Shown one piece after another: positions 18,538 through 30,200 of a stretch of DNA of 64,000 nt. This DNA comes from Mesostigma viride (lineage: Eukaryota > Streptophyta > Mesostigmatophyceae > Mesostigmatales > Mesostigmataceae). Positions within the stretch are counted from its first letter, which is position 1. The number at the start of each line of letters is the position of its first letter. The stretch spans positions 347,837-411,836 of the forward strand of contig RPFO01000384.1 in NCBI GenBank assembly GCA_009746045.1, read 5' to 3'. Below the pieces are notes generated by a model. The model was given only the letters and a program-made list of their open reading frames with translations. It was not told the origin of the DNA and did no database searches. Made by a program: the position numbers and the translations under genes.

Positions 18538-20236
18538 CCCCTAAATGGGCAGAAATACTGCCGATGCATCGGCTGTAACTTCACAATTTTGCAAACCAGA
18601 TGCCATCCAACCCACCCATATCCAATGGCTGTCCTTGGGGGCCAAGCATGTCCATGAGTTGCCCTTCGGGTTGGTATATCACAACCTTACATATATGCAG
18701 GGTAGGCCATGTATAACTGCCGTCAAAGTCAGGGGGGTCAAGACGAGCGTTTTCATTTTTGGTAGAATGTGCATTGTGAATTATGTTATGAGAGCTAGGC
18801 ACCTACCACTTCAGGGATGATAAACAATTAGTTGCTGAACAGTTTGAGCCATTGGGGTCATCATTTGGGTGGGTATACCAGCAGTTACACCCAGTACAGC
18901 CCATAGGGGTACCGGTGGTAAAAAGCAACCAAGGGGGTAGGGGTGGGCATACTACCTACTAATACCTACTAATATGGCCCCCAACCATGCCACACAATAC
19001 ATTTCCCTTCCACAATGATGGGGAAACATAACTGCATCATCACACTGCCCTTACATGGCACCTATGTGCAGGTGCCACCTTGTCCATGCACGTAGGTAAC
19101 GTGGTACGGATACCCTACGCAAGGCATGCATTCTAGGAGGCAGCCACCAACAAACTAGTGATTTTAAGCCTATTTCAGCCTGCCCTAGCAAGGATAAACT
19201 AGGCCTAAGCTGCTATAGCTTGCCAGGTGATGGCCAGCACACCTGGTGGCACATGCTGACAATGGGAAGCTTCTACTCACCGGTTACATGCTTGATGATG
19301 CCACAGAGACCAGCCAACTGCCTCACACTCATGCAATATGTGTGTGGGAAATGTATAACAAACATATATGGAGGTATTCAAACCCATACAGACTCTAAAA
19401 CTTATCACCATCACCCTGTGGCAGGTCAACTGACTGGTGGAAGCATCTAAGAAGGGTGTTTTAGAAAGGGGCCAGGCCAGGGTCAAGAAAGAGCATGAAT
19501 AATGCAAAAAGAATGTGCTACACAAGCTAGAACGTATATATGAACGTCAAACATCGATAGGAAAACGATGCTTAAGCTTTACCAGGCATGGATGGCGTTA
19601 CCTTGGCCCAGGCGGTGGCCGCAAAATGGCGCATTTCGGCACGCCAAAGTTGTGCAGCATGGTCGCTGGATTCGGCGATTTCTGGCCACCCTTGCACGTT
19701 TACGACTACTATGTATCATAAAAAGTACAAAGAAACCAATATATCCTTTAAAATACGCCGGAAAGGTATTGCTGTCAACGTTTCTATCGTCCGGCCTGAT
19801 CGCAGTTTTTTCCAGCAAGAACGCTGCCGACACCTATCAAATGGCATTCCCGCGAACCAAAAATTGGCCTGTATCATCTTTAGGACGTATAAAATCAATT
19901 TCCTGAGTTTGGTCAGAAAATTCGAACGAAAACGTAAATGCCATGCGTGGGCGCAAGCCGCCATGGCCAGGTCGTCGTTTTCCGGAATGCACGTTGTACG
20001 CGAAAAAGTACCCTGACCCCTTGTACTTTGACCGACCAGAACACCTCTATAACTTTGTCAGAAGTATGCAAACCCTAGTACCATGCTGCGAGGAAAATTA
20101 TAAACTTTCGATCTTCTCAGCTAAACTTTTCCTAATTCTCAATAGTTTTCGCGGCATTTGGTCCCCCGAGAAGGGGCCGACGTGTCGGCTGTAACTCAGT
20201 TTTAGGCGGAAAATCGGCAGCCAGACCATTTAGGGG
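18538..20236. mobile_element. P2: TTAA-flanked DNA transposon in E pol
   Basis: 1699 bp between TTAA copies at 18534-18537 and 20237-20240, with perfect 11-bp terminal inverted repeats CCCCTAAATGG (18538-18548, 20226-20236). Near each end is a hairpin plus a shared tail (GCCGAYGYRTCGGCTGTAACT; 18560-18580 and 20176-20196). TTAA duplication and C-rich ends suggest the piggyBac superfamily. No transposase-like ORF is visible (longest about 142 aa at 19588, no recognised motif), so it is non-autonomous. Removing it restores the pol frame exactly, so it is a recent insertion. Confidence 0.88.
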
Positions 20237-20240
20237 TTAA

Positions 20241-23200
20241 TGTCAAATGACGAATTACGTTCTGAATTAAAGCAAAATGGATACCTATTATGTATGTTCC
20301 TTCAGTTAGAAGTACAAGAGATACCTATCACTAATAATAGTGTAGATATAGATGTAAATACAGTGGATACAATAGGAGTAGGATTTACTGAAAATGAAAT
20401 AGTGAGATACATGACTGTGATAGATTCCTCAAAAGTATTTGAAGAAAAGACTCCTTCTTATCCTCCTCCTCGTTCTGTTTTACACCGTGTAGTTATTAAG
20501 GACGGTGCAGTTCCTACGCACTCTCCGATGTATAGAATGGGCCCTACAGAATTAAGGGAACTAAAACAGATTTTAGTATCACTATTAGAAGCAGGATTGA
20601 TAGAGCCTAGTAACTCCCCCTACTCCGCTGGTGTCCTGTTAGTTCCTAAACCAAATGGCAAGTTTCGCCTAGTTACTGATTATAGGAAGTTAAACGATAT
20701 TACTGTGAAGTCTAAATACCCTCTACCTCGTATTGATGATATATTTAATAAGGTTAAAGGTTCTACCTGTTTCACAGTACTAGATTGTGCGGATGGTTTT
20801 CAGTGGCAACTACGTATAGCTCCTGAGGATTGCCACAAAACCGCCTTTGCTACCCCTTTTGGGCATTACCAGTTTAGAGTAGCGGCTATGGGACTCTGTA
20901 ACTCTCCTGCCTCTTTCCAGATGTTAATGAATGAAGTGCTTAGACCTGTTATGGGAAATTCCCACCTTCCTCAAGTGTCCTCTGATTTAAAGGATCCTTC
21001 CTTCTCCTCTGTTTCCTTATCTGAGCATGACCGTTCTTGTGCTCAAGCTTACTTAGATGATATCCTTATTTATTCTCCTGATTTTGAAACGCACCTCCGT
21101 GATTTAAAGAAAGTATTAGAAATCATGGCTGAAAATTCTTTATGGGCGCGCCGTGCTAAAGTTCGCTCTGGTAGAAGTGTCCCATTCTTAGGGCACGTTC
21201 TGTCAGATGCCGGGGTTGCTACCGACCCGGATAAGACTAAGTCAATTCAAGAATGGCCTACCCCTACCGACGTTAAAGGTGTACGTAGCTTTCTAGGAAT
21301 TGCTTCCTACTATAGGCGTTTTATCCCGCGTTTCGCAACTATAGCAGCCCCTATTAATCATCTGTTAAAGAAGGATATCCCCTTTGTTTGGAGTAGTGAA
21401 TGTCAGTCGGCTTTTCAGTGTCTAAAATCCCTACTCCTCTCCCCTCCTGTACTCATCCTACCGGATACTACTAAACCCTTTGTTGTAGCTACAGATGCTA
21501 GCAAGGTAGCTATAGGGGGCGTCCTTCTCCAGGATCAGGGTCAGGGCTTACAGCCAATCGAGTATATCTCTAGGACAATGCTTCCTGCGGAGCGTAACTA
21601 TCCCGTACACCAGCAAGAACTATTAGCTGTGGTGTATTGTTGCCACGCGTGGCAACACTTTCATAAAGGTGCTCAATTTGATGTTTGTCTGAATGAACCC
21701 TGTGACATTGATCCTTATAGATTAGTTATCCAGACAGATCACCGTCCTCTTACCCATCTTCTCTCACAACCCAACCTTACCCCTCGTCAAGCGCGCTGGA
21801 TGGAGTTCTTAGCACAGTTCTCCCCTTTTAAACTTCAGTATGTCAAGGGTGTAGATAACATAGTACCAGATGCACTCTCCCGTCGTGCAGATTACTCCTT
21901 TTTCGAGGACCTTGATGTTCTCAATACTACTCTAGTTCCTACTACTATGGGTGTAACCCCGTATGGTGAACTACCTGATGATGAATCCTATGCCTACCTC
22001 TTCCATACAGCTGTTCGCATGCCTGATCTCCTTTCTCATGTAGGACTCTCTCTTCCTTGTGAGGCCCTGCCTGTGGCCTCGGTGGGGGGGGAGGGGAAAA
22101 ATAAAATTTCTATACCGCTTAGCCATATAGCGACTAGGTCAGGAAAGTCTTATGAAAACATAGTCCCTCTAGGACCTCCCCTTCTCTTTGGCAAGGCGGT
22201 AGGAGACCTCTTTAAACCTGTTCTGGATACCTCTGTTGCGATGCCGACATCTGATCTTGAACGCCTTATTAGTAGATTTACGGCCACTGAGCCGGAGGCA
22301 TTAGCTGCCATTTCTGCCCATCCCCAGCAATTAGGCAAGCACCCTTGTAAATTTGTAGGTGGCTTTTTGTATGTGCAGATAGCAGATTCTCCCCCTCAAT
22401 GGCGCCTGTATGTCCCTCCTATCTGTCGCTCCTCCTTGCTCTTTGAGTTGCATGACTTAGCTGCTCATCAGGGTGGTAAACGGGTACGGGACCTAGTAGC
22501 CCGCTCGTACTACTGGCCTTCCCTTCTAAAAGATGTAGATGAGTATGTTAGAACCTGTCAATCTTGCCAGGAGATGAAACCTAACAATGTAGGACAGATA
22601 GCAGAGCCTAGGACCTTACCTGATCCCATCATGCCGTGGGACTCCATTATGATGGATTTTGTAGGACCTTTTAGGAAGAATGATAGAGGTAACGCCCAGA
22701 TCCTTGTTTTTGTAGATCGTTTTACTCGTATGTGTCATCTCGTGCCGTGTCCCTTAGAACTCACCGCACGCGATTGTGCACGCCTATACCTTAATAACGT
22801 ATATAGATATCATGGGTTGAGTAGGCAGTTTATTAGTGATAAGGATAAGTTATTTACTTCTGATTTTTGGCAGCAGTTCTTTGCTGCTATCGGTACCAAG
22901 GTCACCTTCGGTACTGCCTACCACTCCTCCTCGTCTCATTTAGTAGAACGTTTGAATAGGGTAGTGGAAGAAGCTCTGCGTCACTATGTGAATGGCTCTG
23001 GGAGTGATTGGGAGGATTATCTATGTTTGGTAGAGTTTTCCCTTAACAACTGCCCTCAGGCTGCGCATGGTTATACGCCCTTCTTCCTGGATACTGGTAG
23101 ACAACCTCTTACCCCTACCTCTCTCTTAGCTAGTCCTTTAAGGGACAGGGATGATGTGTCCCGGGATACTGTAGAAGGTGTGCAGGCGTTATTAGATAAG

Positions 23201-23767
23201 ATGAAGCATGCACACGACAACGCTATTGCAGGGTACCATAAGGCGCAGGCCAAATACCTTGCTAGGTTGCGGGCCTCATTAGATAGAAGAGCACCTGAGA
23301 TAGAAATAGGAGATTTAGTCTTAGTAGAAGGCCCCCGTGTTGGCCGCTTCGCTCATAAGTTCGAAGCTGAACTGAAGGTGAAACTTAGGCCCGCCTTCTT
23401 AGGACCCTTCCGTGTGCTGTCTAGAGTAGGTAATTTTCTGTATGAGATAGATATTCCTACCTCTTGGCAGACCCACTCTCGCACCTTTCATAGAAGCCAG
23501 CTGAAGCTCTATCATCAGAGCACGTTCGCTGGTAGAGAATTAGCCCCTGCCCCTTTAGAGCATAACCCGGATACTGGTGAGGTAGAGGATGAGGTAGAGG
23601 GTATCGTGGCCCATAGAGATATCAAAAGAGGCCGCGGTACCCAGCGCCAGTATAAGGTGAAGTGGATGTATGCTCGTAGTGAAGTAGATAAGGTCTGGTA
23701 TACTGAGAGTGAGCTAGATGGGTGTAGTCGCCTGCTGCAGGAGTATAAAACCCTGCATAAGCTCTAG
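20241..23767 (+). CDS. Element E pol, RT-RNase H-integrase-chromodomain part
   Basis: About 1175 residues, one open frame. RT: LDCADGFQWQL and AYLDDILIYS (about 271). RNase H: ATDASKVAIGG and TDHRPLTHLL (about 500). Integrase: CQSCQEM zinc finger, MMDFVGPF (about 803), ISDKDKLF (about 868), VERLNR (about 901). The chromodomain is about 1117-1175 (IVAHRDIKRGRG, YKVKWMY). All catalytic residues I can check are present. One small insertion (FQWQL instead of FWQL) sits beside the first RT aspartate motif. A G-run at 22083-22096 resembles a central polypurine tract. Confidence 0.95.
22083..22100 (+). other. Central polypurine-tract-like G-run in E pol
   Basis: TGGGGGGGGAGGGGAAAA lies between the RNase H and integrase regions and copies the 3' tract (GTGGGGGGGAGG at 47364-47375). 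Equivalent G-runs lie at the same place in A (minus strand, 4336-4348) and D (minus strand, 52713-52731). Confidence 0.5.
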
Positions 23768-23843
23768 TTGTAGACCTTCTCCTCTCTCATGTTATGTCTG
23801 CTGTCGACGGATGGTTGGTTGTCCCCTCCCCTCCGCAGCCGTC

Positions 23844-25728
23844 ATGTCAGAGCCTACCCCTCCGGCTGAGAGCTCGCTGCCGTCCCCGCCCCCACCGGAC
23901 CCTGAGCTGTATTTCGAGGCCCTTCCGGGCCGCTGGGTGTCGCGATCAAGTTACCCGGGTGGCGTGGTGCAGCCGGCCCTTCAGGCCCAACATGCGGGCT
24001 TAGTCAGGGCGGCCCTCTTCGGGGTCACGGGGTATGGTCCTTCCCCTGATGAGCCGCACCAGCTTGTCCTGCACGGGTTCGATGATGCTGGACACTGTTT
24101 GTTGGGGTGTGGTTCCCGCTGTCCCGCCTTGGGGCAGATAGATGCGGTTCTCCGGTGCTGCCGTGTTTTCTCCTACCTCTCTACCCCTGTGGGCCGTACC
24201 TGCCTACGGGAGGTGTTCCCTTGGCTTCCGGCTGAGGGTGATGCTGAGGTAGATGAGAACCCCTGCGACCTTTTACGGGCCGTAGAATTCATGGAGATAG
24301 CTGATCAGGCGGCGGAACTAGCGGTTGGTGGTCCTGCTCCTTCGGGCGCCCCAGCCGAGGTACATTATACTCCAGATTATTCTGCCTCGAGCGCTGCGTC
24401 CGCCTCCTCGGCGTCTGTTCCTCCCTCTCCAGTCCCGTCGTCCCCTCGGTCGATCCGGGGTGTTGCAGTGGAGCCTACCCCTTCGGGTTTGCCTGATCCT
24501 CTTTCGGCGACGGTCTCGGCTATGCAGGCTCAGATCCAGTCCCTGACCACGGCATTCGGGGCCTTCCTGGCGGCCCAGGCGCAGGTCCCGGCCACGCCAT
24601 CTGGACCCGCGCCCCCTACCCCTTCTGTCGCCCCGGCGACTACGGCTTCGCCTGCGCCCCTGCTTGCGCCCGCGGTCGCTGTGGTTCCGGCGGCTGCTGC
24701 GACTCCTGCTGCCTCTGCGCCTGTGACCGCTGTACCTGCGCCTACGCGCGAGTCTCCTGCCCCTGTGATCGCGCCCGCCGTCGCTGCTTCCGAGCCTCCA
24801 CCAGCTCAGTCGCAGCCGTCGCGGGGCTTCTTTGGCGATACTAGCGGGCTTCCCAGACTTTGGGAGGGTGGTCCTCCGCAGAGGATTCCGGTTCCTGACT
24901 GGAGCCTGGATGGTAGTCAATCTTATGCAGGACTGCCTGTCCCTACGGGCCCCATTTTTAACATGTGGCCTGAGGGTGCACCGGCAACCGAGACCGGCGC
25001 GCCAGCTTCGGTGGCGGGTCCGTCACGGCCCCCTCTGGCTTCGGGTCCGGCGCGACCGCCTGCTGTACCAGTGTCACCTGCGACGGTGTCGGCTCCTGCC
25101 CCTGTTTCGGTCCCTGCCCCTTCGGCCCCTGCCCCTTCGGCCTCGCGGTCTTTGGCTGCGGTTGTTCGGTCCACCGGCCAGGATCCTCGCGCTACCCGCG
25201 CTACCGACTCCCTCCGGGAGTTGTCCCAGGGTGATCGGGACAGGGCTCCTTCTGTGGTGCATGCGACTCCGGAGTCGCGCGACACGCCCGTGCCTGGATG
25301 TGGTATGTCCGCACTCGCATGCCGCCAGTGTGACCTACCGCGTGCCTCCGCCGAGCTTGCCATCTCGCCCATGTCCTACGGGTTTTCCCAGGTGTGCCGG
25401 GCGCCTCGTGATCGTAACCTACCCATTGAGACTGATCGGCCTCCTTTCGACATGGTTATTTTAGCTGATCCTGTGTTCCAGGGTGAGATCCTTGTTCGGC
25501 GCGTTCTGTATCGCTGGGCTAGGCGCCACAACGACTTGGACACCTACGGTGGGTTCCAGTGGGCTTACCCTCCGCCTCTGGGCATTATGGCTTCGGATGC
25601 CCTTACGGTAGAGTTTCCTGCGGTGCCGGGTGTTACGTACACCACGGTCCTCCAGCCCATCCTCGAGTGGGATGCCCGGCGTCCGGCGCCCCTCCCGGGC
25701 CAGGGTCTAGACTCTCGCGGCCACCCTC
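23844..25728 (+). CDS. Element E ORF3, N-terminal part (split by X)
   Basis: The frame is open from 23718, but the first ATG after the pol stop, 23844, is the likelier start. It gives about 628 residues before X, out of about 771 in total with the second part at 46571-47001. An N-terminal folded-looking region with several Cys (about 40-170, including LVLHGFDDAGHCLLGCGSRC) is followed by a long Ala/Pro/Ser/Val-rich stretch and a region with YRWARRHNDLDTYGG. The position after integrase is where envelope-type or accessory ORFs occur. No signal peptide is seen. I do not recognise the family. Confidence 0.7.
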
Positions 25729-26423
25729 AGTTAACGTTCTTATCACACGCAATGTGAAGGATATGGTTGCAATGCAGCAATGTGTGAATATGGTTGGAAA
25801 CGGAGCTTTGTTAAATCGGATAATGTTTACAGCGCTCACACACTTGAGGCTTGTACACGCGCTTGCCAAGTCAAGGCACAACACGTGAGGCGGGCTCGCA
25901 AGAGATGCCCATTTGGCACTGGCCTATTGTTTATATACTTGTGCACTGTGCTTGCTAGTCCTGAGCAGCCTAGGAGGCCTGCTCAGTAATAACACCCCGG
26001 TACAGTATTCACTACCTGTACAGCGCCCAGTTCCTATACAGTAGGTCTGCCATACAGGCACAGTGACCACAGAGCACAGTCCACAGTGACTATTGCATCT
26101 GCACCTAGAAGTCCAGGACTAAGCCTGCGGTACCAACAGACCACAGGTTAAGGTTCCTATTTCCTGCGTACGACGTATTAATCCAATACCGTCGTAGGTA
26201 CAGCACCTAATTCCTGTCAGCCCAGGAATTACTGTCGACCCCATATGTCGTCGGCAAATATTCACGTCCGACTTAGAAGAACAGCCGGCTCGCGCTCGCG
26301 CGCGACCGGGAAGTCGGAACGCCATAACTTTCTTGATACTTGTCGGAATGAACTCGTTCCGGTGCCGCTGGAATCGCAGAGATATGCCGAATCAGGATCA
26401 CGCCAATGCGCTTGGCGTTAACT
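25729..26423 (-). repeat. 3' LTR of element X
   Basis: The ends are inverted: AGTTAACG ... CGTTAACT. It is the partner of 45871-46565. The internal side abuts a polypurine tract. The last 100 bp resemble the same part of the F LTR (cataactttt ... ggtgccgctgga ... cgttaact), so F and X belong to one family group. Confidence 0.93.
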
Positions 26424-26490
26424 CCAATCCTTTCTTTTCTTGAGCTGTAGCAGCTCACACAAGTCTACATACAAACACACACAATGGGTA

Positions 26491-26610
26491 CTGGACATCC
26501 TCCCCGACTACAAGTCACAACCCACTGGGCATGACAGTCAGCTTGGATTCCTGGACATCCTCCCCGACTACAAGTCACAACCCACTGGGCATGACAGTCA
26601 GCTTGGATTC
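26491..26610. repeat. 60-bp unit in two exact tandem copies
   Basis: The unit starts ctggacatcctccccgacta and is repeated head to tail without a mismatch in the X 3' UTR. It is probably a recent duplication. Confidence 0.9.
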
Positions 26611-27022
26611 CTTATTATATGTACATAGCACCCATACTGGCTCAGGAGCACAAACAAATTACAATGAGTCCCTATCCCTTCACGGGAGGCTCGTTGTGTT
26701 ACCCATGTACAAGAGGTTGGCCAACTGTGGCAGCCCATAGGTGTTCAGTTAAGAACTTGAGAAGTATGTACAACCTTCAGGACCTTAGGCGAAACCCCAC
26801 AGATCACCCACAACAGCTCATCAGAAAACATTGCTGACCCCCAGACGGGAGTCGGCGCCGGTCTGCTGCCCCTTATCGAACCAGACACAACATCTACGCG
26901 AAGCACATGCAAAACACAAGCTCCTATACTCGTTCCAACCGTGGAAAATCAGGGGACCTGTCGCCACCTCACCAGCATGGTGGATGGGTCAGCCAGTCCG
27001 TGAAACTCCGCCTTAAGACGGC

Positions 27023-27044
27023 ACCAGGGAATCGAACCCCGCCC
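27023..27044 (-). other. tRNA T-arm-like motif in the X 3' UTR
   Basis: The T-arm hairpin CGGGG-TTCGATT-CCCTG, here followed by GTGCCGTC. It shares 21 identical bases with 1391-1411 in F. Confidence 0.6.
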
Positions 27045-27230
27045 ACAAACCACAGATCTGGGGAAACCTCAGACTGAGATGAAAACCCCAGATAGACATC
27101 TCTCCATCAGAGACAATGTCAGACATTCCCACACCAGAGACATGTCTCACCCCTCAAGGTGTGCTCAGGATTATGTACAATCAAGCTCCCAGCCTGATAT
27201 CCAGAGACTTAAGCACCCAGCTCTCAGCTT

Positions 27231-30200
27231 TTAGACAGATAGACCGACTTGACAGTCAGCATTCATGAGCTTCCTCAGTACATTGTACTGGGCTGGGGCC
27301 TTGTGTGGCAGCTTTGTCAATGCATCAGCAGGGTTCTCCTCGCCAGGGATATGCTTCAAGTCAACCAAACTGGCCAACTCCTTCAGCAACAAATAATCCA
27401 GGTCCCGGCTCCTGGCCAGCTGCTTGTGAACAAACTGGACCATACCCATGCTGTCTGTTAGCAACAACGTCTCCATCTGCAAGGTCCAAGGGGTAACTGA
27501 AGCCAGCTCCAGCATTAACTCCTTTATGTACAGGCTGGACTGGATCCCCTCGCATATGGCCCTGCATTCTGCCACATCTGAACTGATACAGACCCTCTTC
27601 TGCAGTCTGCTGTACCAGCTGAACAAACTTGCCCTGCTCTGATAAAAAGCAAACAGAGCAGCAGATCTCCCCCTGACCTTGGTAACCTGGCGAGCATCCA
27701 TGGAACTGTCAACAAAGATCTCCAAGGTGATAGGCTGGGCAAAGTCAATCCCAGACAAAATCAGATCAGGGGTACTCTCCACCAACCGGGCTATGACTCG
27801 AGGCTTCTCATCCTCAAGCACCTCATCAGGCATTCTGCTATGGACCATCAAAGACGGACCACAGATGCTGGCAAACCAGGCCCACATGCCTCTCAACTCA
27901 GGTCCTGCAGCCTGGGTGATCTTCTCTGGCAAGGCCTTCACAATGGTCTGTTTATAATCTCCTCCAGCCTGAAGCCTGATACTCCACTCCCCGTCCCTCC
28001 TGAACAGGGTAGCCTGCATTCCACAGAACACTACAGGCTTGTTGGGCTCCTGCCACAGCTCCTTGCCCAGTGAAAACTTGCCACTGATGACAGGAATAAA
28101 CTTCTTCAGCCAGGTCGTGGGGGCTAGCAAATGCAGATCATCTCCATGCAAACTAGCATACACTGGCAGACCCTCCCATTGGGCCAGCAGCAAACAGGGA
28201 TCAACTGAAGACACTCTCAAGCCACACTCACTGATCAGAGCTTCCTGCAGCGTGAGTCTCCAGATGATTGGGCTCGACCTGAGTCCTTCCAGGCCCTTCA
28301 GAATAACCAGGAATTGTTGATGCAGCTCCAGCTTCCAGATGGCAGGCACCTCAACACAGTAAGGCTCATCCTGCTTCCACACCCTCCTGGCCACTTCTGG
28401 ATCAGATTTTAAAAATGCCCTCTTGAAGTCCAGCAGCACTGATGACATAGCTGCTCCCCTGTTCAGCAACCCCACGTAGAGACATAGCAAAATTCTCCAT
28501 GTGTCGTGTAGCATCCCTGGCGTGTATAGCTCCTCTCCTGGCAGACTCCCCGTGCCGTGATACTCATTCAGGACAGGCCTGACATGGGGCACTGATACCT
28601 CATCCACAACCTTCCTCTTCAGCACAAATCTCAAAGCAAGCTTCCTTGATGCTGGGGGACGTCTGTCTGTTGGTGCAGCACACTCAAACTGCAACCACTC
28701 CTCCAATGCCTTGGAGAAGGCGAGCTTCCAAGCCTCAAACAAAGTAGGCGAGCTCATCTCTTGGACCAGCTGGTCATATGTCAAAGGAGAGTGTGCAGCA
28801 AGGCTCCTGTGAGTTATGCCAATACTGCTGGGGTGCAACACAGCTGGAATCACCAAACTGGCCGCTGGGGGCACCTCCCCTTCATCCCATTTTACACCCT
28901 TGACCGGCTTGGCCCTGCACCTGACTGGAAATGTTGTCCTGAAATTTTCTAGGGGAATCATCCCCCAGCCATCTCTTCTCAGAGCTGTAGCTCTGATAGA
29001 AATCCCAGGATTGCCCAGAAAATTCTGACCCAAAATCACAGGGCCATCATAGTCCTCTAGGACAAGGAAGGTCACATCCACACCCATGACAGGGGCAGTA
29101 ACCTCTCCCAACACCCTTAGATGCGTCCTACCACTGAAATCAGACACCCAGGGGCAACTTGGTTCTCCGACCAGCAGTTCTCCTGTATGCTGAGGTCCCA
29201 TGACAGAAACCTGTGCATTGGTATCTATCTCCATGGCAGCTACCTCAGGTTCATCCAACTGGACAAGCTTGGACACCTTAGGCTCCTTCTTGGCTCTTTG
29301 CAAAGCCTGTACAATATCTGATAGACGCACACCCCTAGGCCTGGTGTCGGGCCGTTCCGGAGGTGCAGCCTGTCCGCCTGCTTGCCCAACCACCGTATGT
29401 GAAGGTACCCCAGGGGCCGGGCCAGGGTCACCCTGAGGGCTCGATACAGCTGTAGCACCCTGATCAGGAAGCTCCACGTCACCCCCGCCTTGTACACCAG
29501 CGGGCACCTGGAAGAGGTCTCCTTGATTACCTCCCCGGGGACGGATCTTTGACCAGGACAGACGGTGCACTGCTTGGGAGCCATCAATGGCCACCCAGCA
29601 CTTATGGCCAGCGGCTTCTACTCGGGTCACCACCCCATCATGCCAGCTGCCACGTTTCCCTGGAAAGCTTGGTTCCTTCCACACAACAACCTGTTGTCCA
29701 ACGTTAGGTTCTAGGACACTCCAGCCCTTGTCTTTCTGCCTCAGCTTGAGGAACTTGGCCTCTAGCTTCTCCTTCCATGCCTGCTCAGCATCAGCTGGCA
29801 GCATCCTGGTATGCAGCATAAGAGGATTGATGGCAATGTCACCAAAGAACATGGGAGTCCTCAGGTTCAGCCTGTCCTCCACAGAACGTAGCCATGCAGA
29901 TGTCACAATGGCAGATGACGTCCTTGGAATCCTCTCCACCAGCAGCACAGTCTTGATCTCTTGGATGGCTCTCTCCACCACCCCTTGCTGGCCGTGGCTC
30001 TCCCTGGGTGTAATCAGCAACTCTGGAAACTCTGGCAGGTTCTCACAGCACTCAAACTGAATGTCACACTGCAACAACTCCAACCCAGGGTACCTGCTCC
30101 TTGTCAACTTCAGAGCAGCAATCAATGTAGGCTTCTCCATGTCAGGCAGGATCTCTAGGGTCTTGTACTTGGTATATCTGTCCACTGCCACCAGCAGCTT

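Larger units (their letters stand above)
26424..27230 (-). other. Element X 3' untranslated region
   Basis: No credible ORF. It holds the polypurine tract at 26424-26442 (minus AAGAAAAGAAAGGATTGG), two exact tandem copies of a 60-bp unit (26491-26550, 26551-26610) and the tRNA T-arm-like motif (27023-27044). Confidence 0.65.

Noticed and set aside
26491-26610. CRISPR-like array
   Set aside because: Just two adjacent 60-bp tandem copies without spacers, in a eukaryotic retrotransposon UTR.
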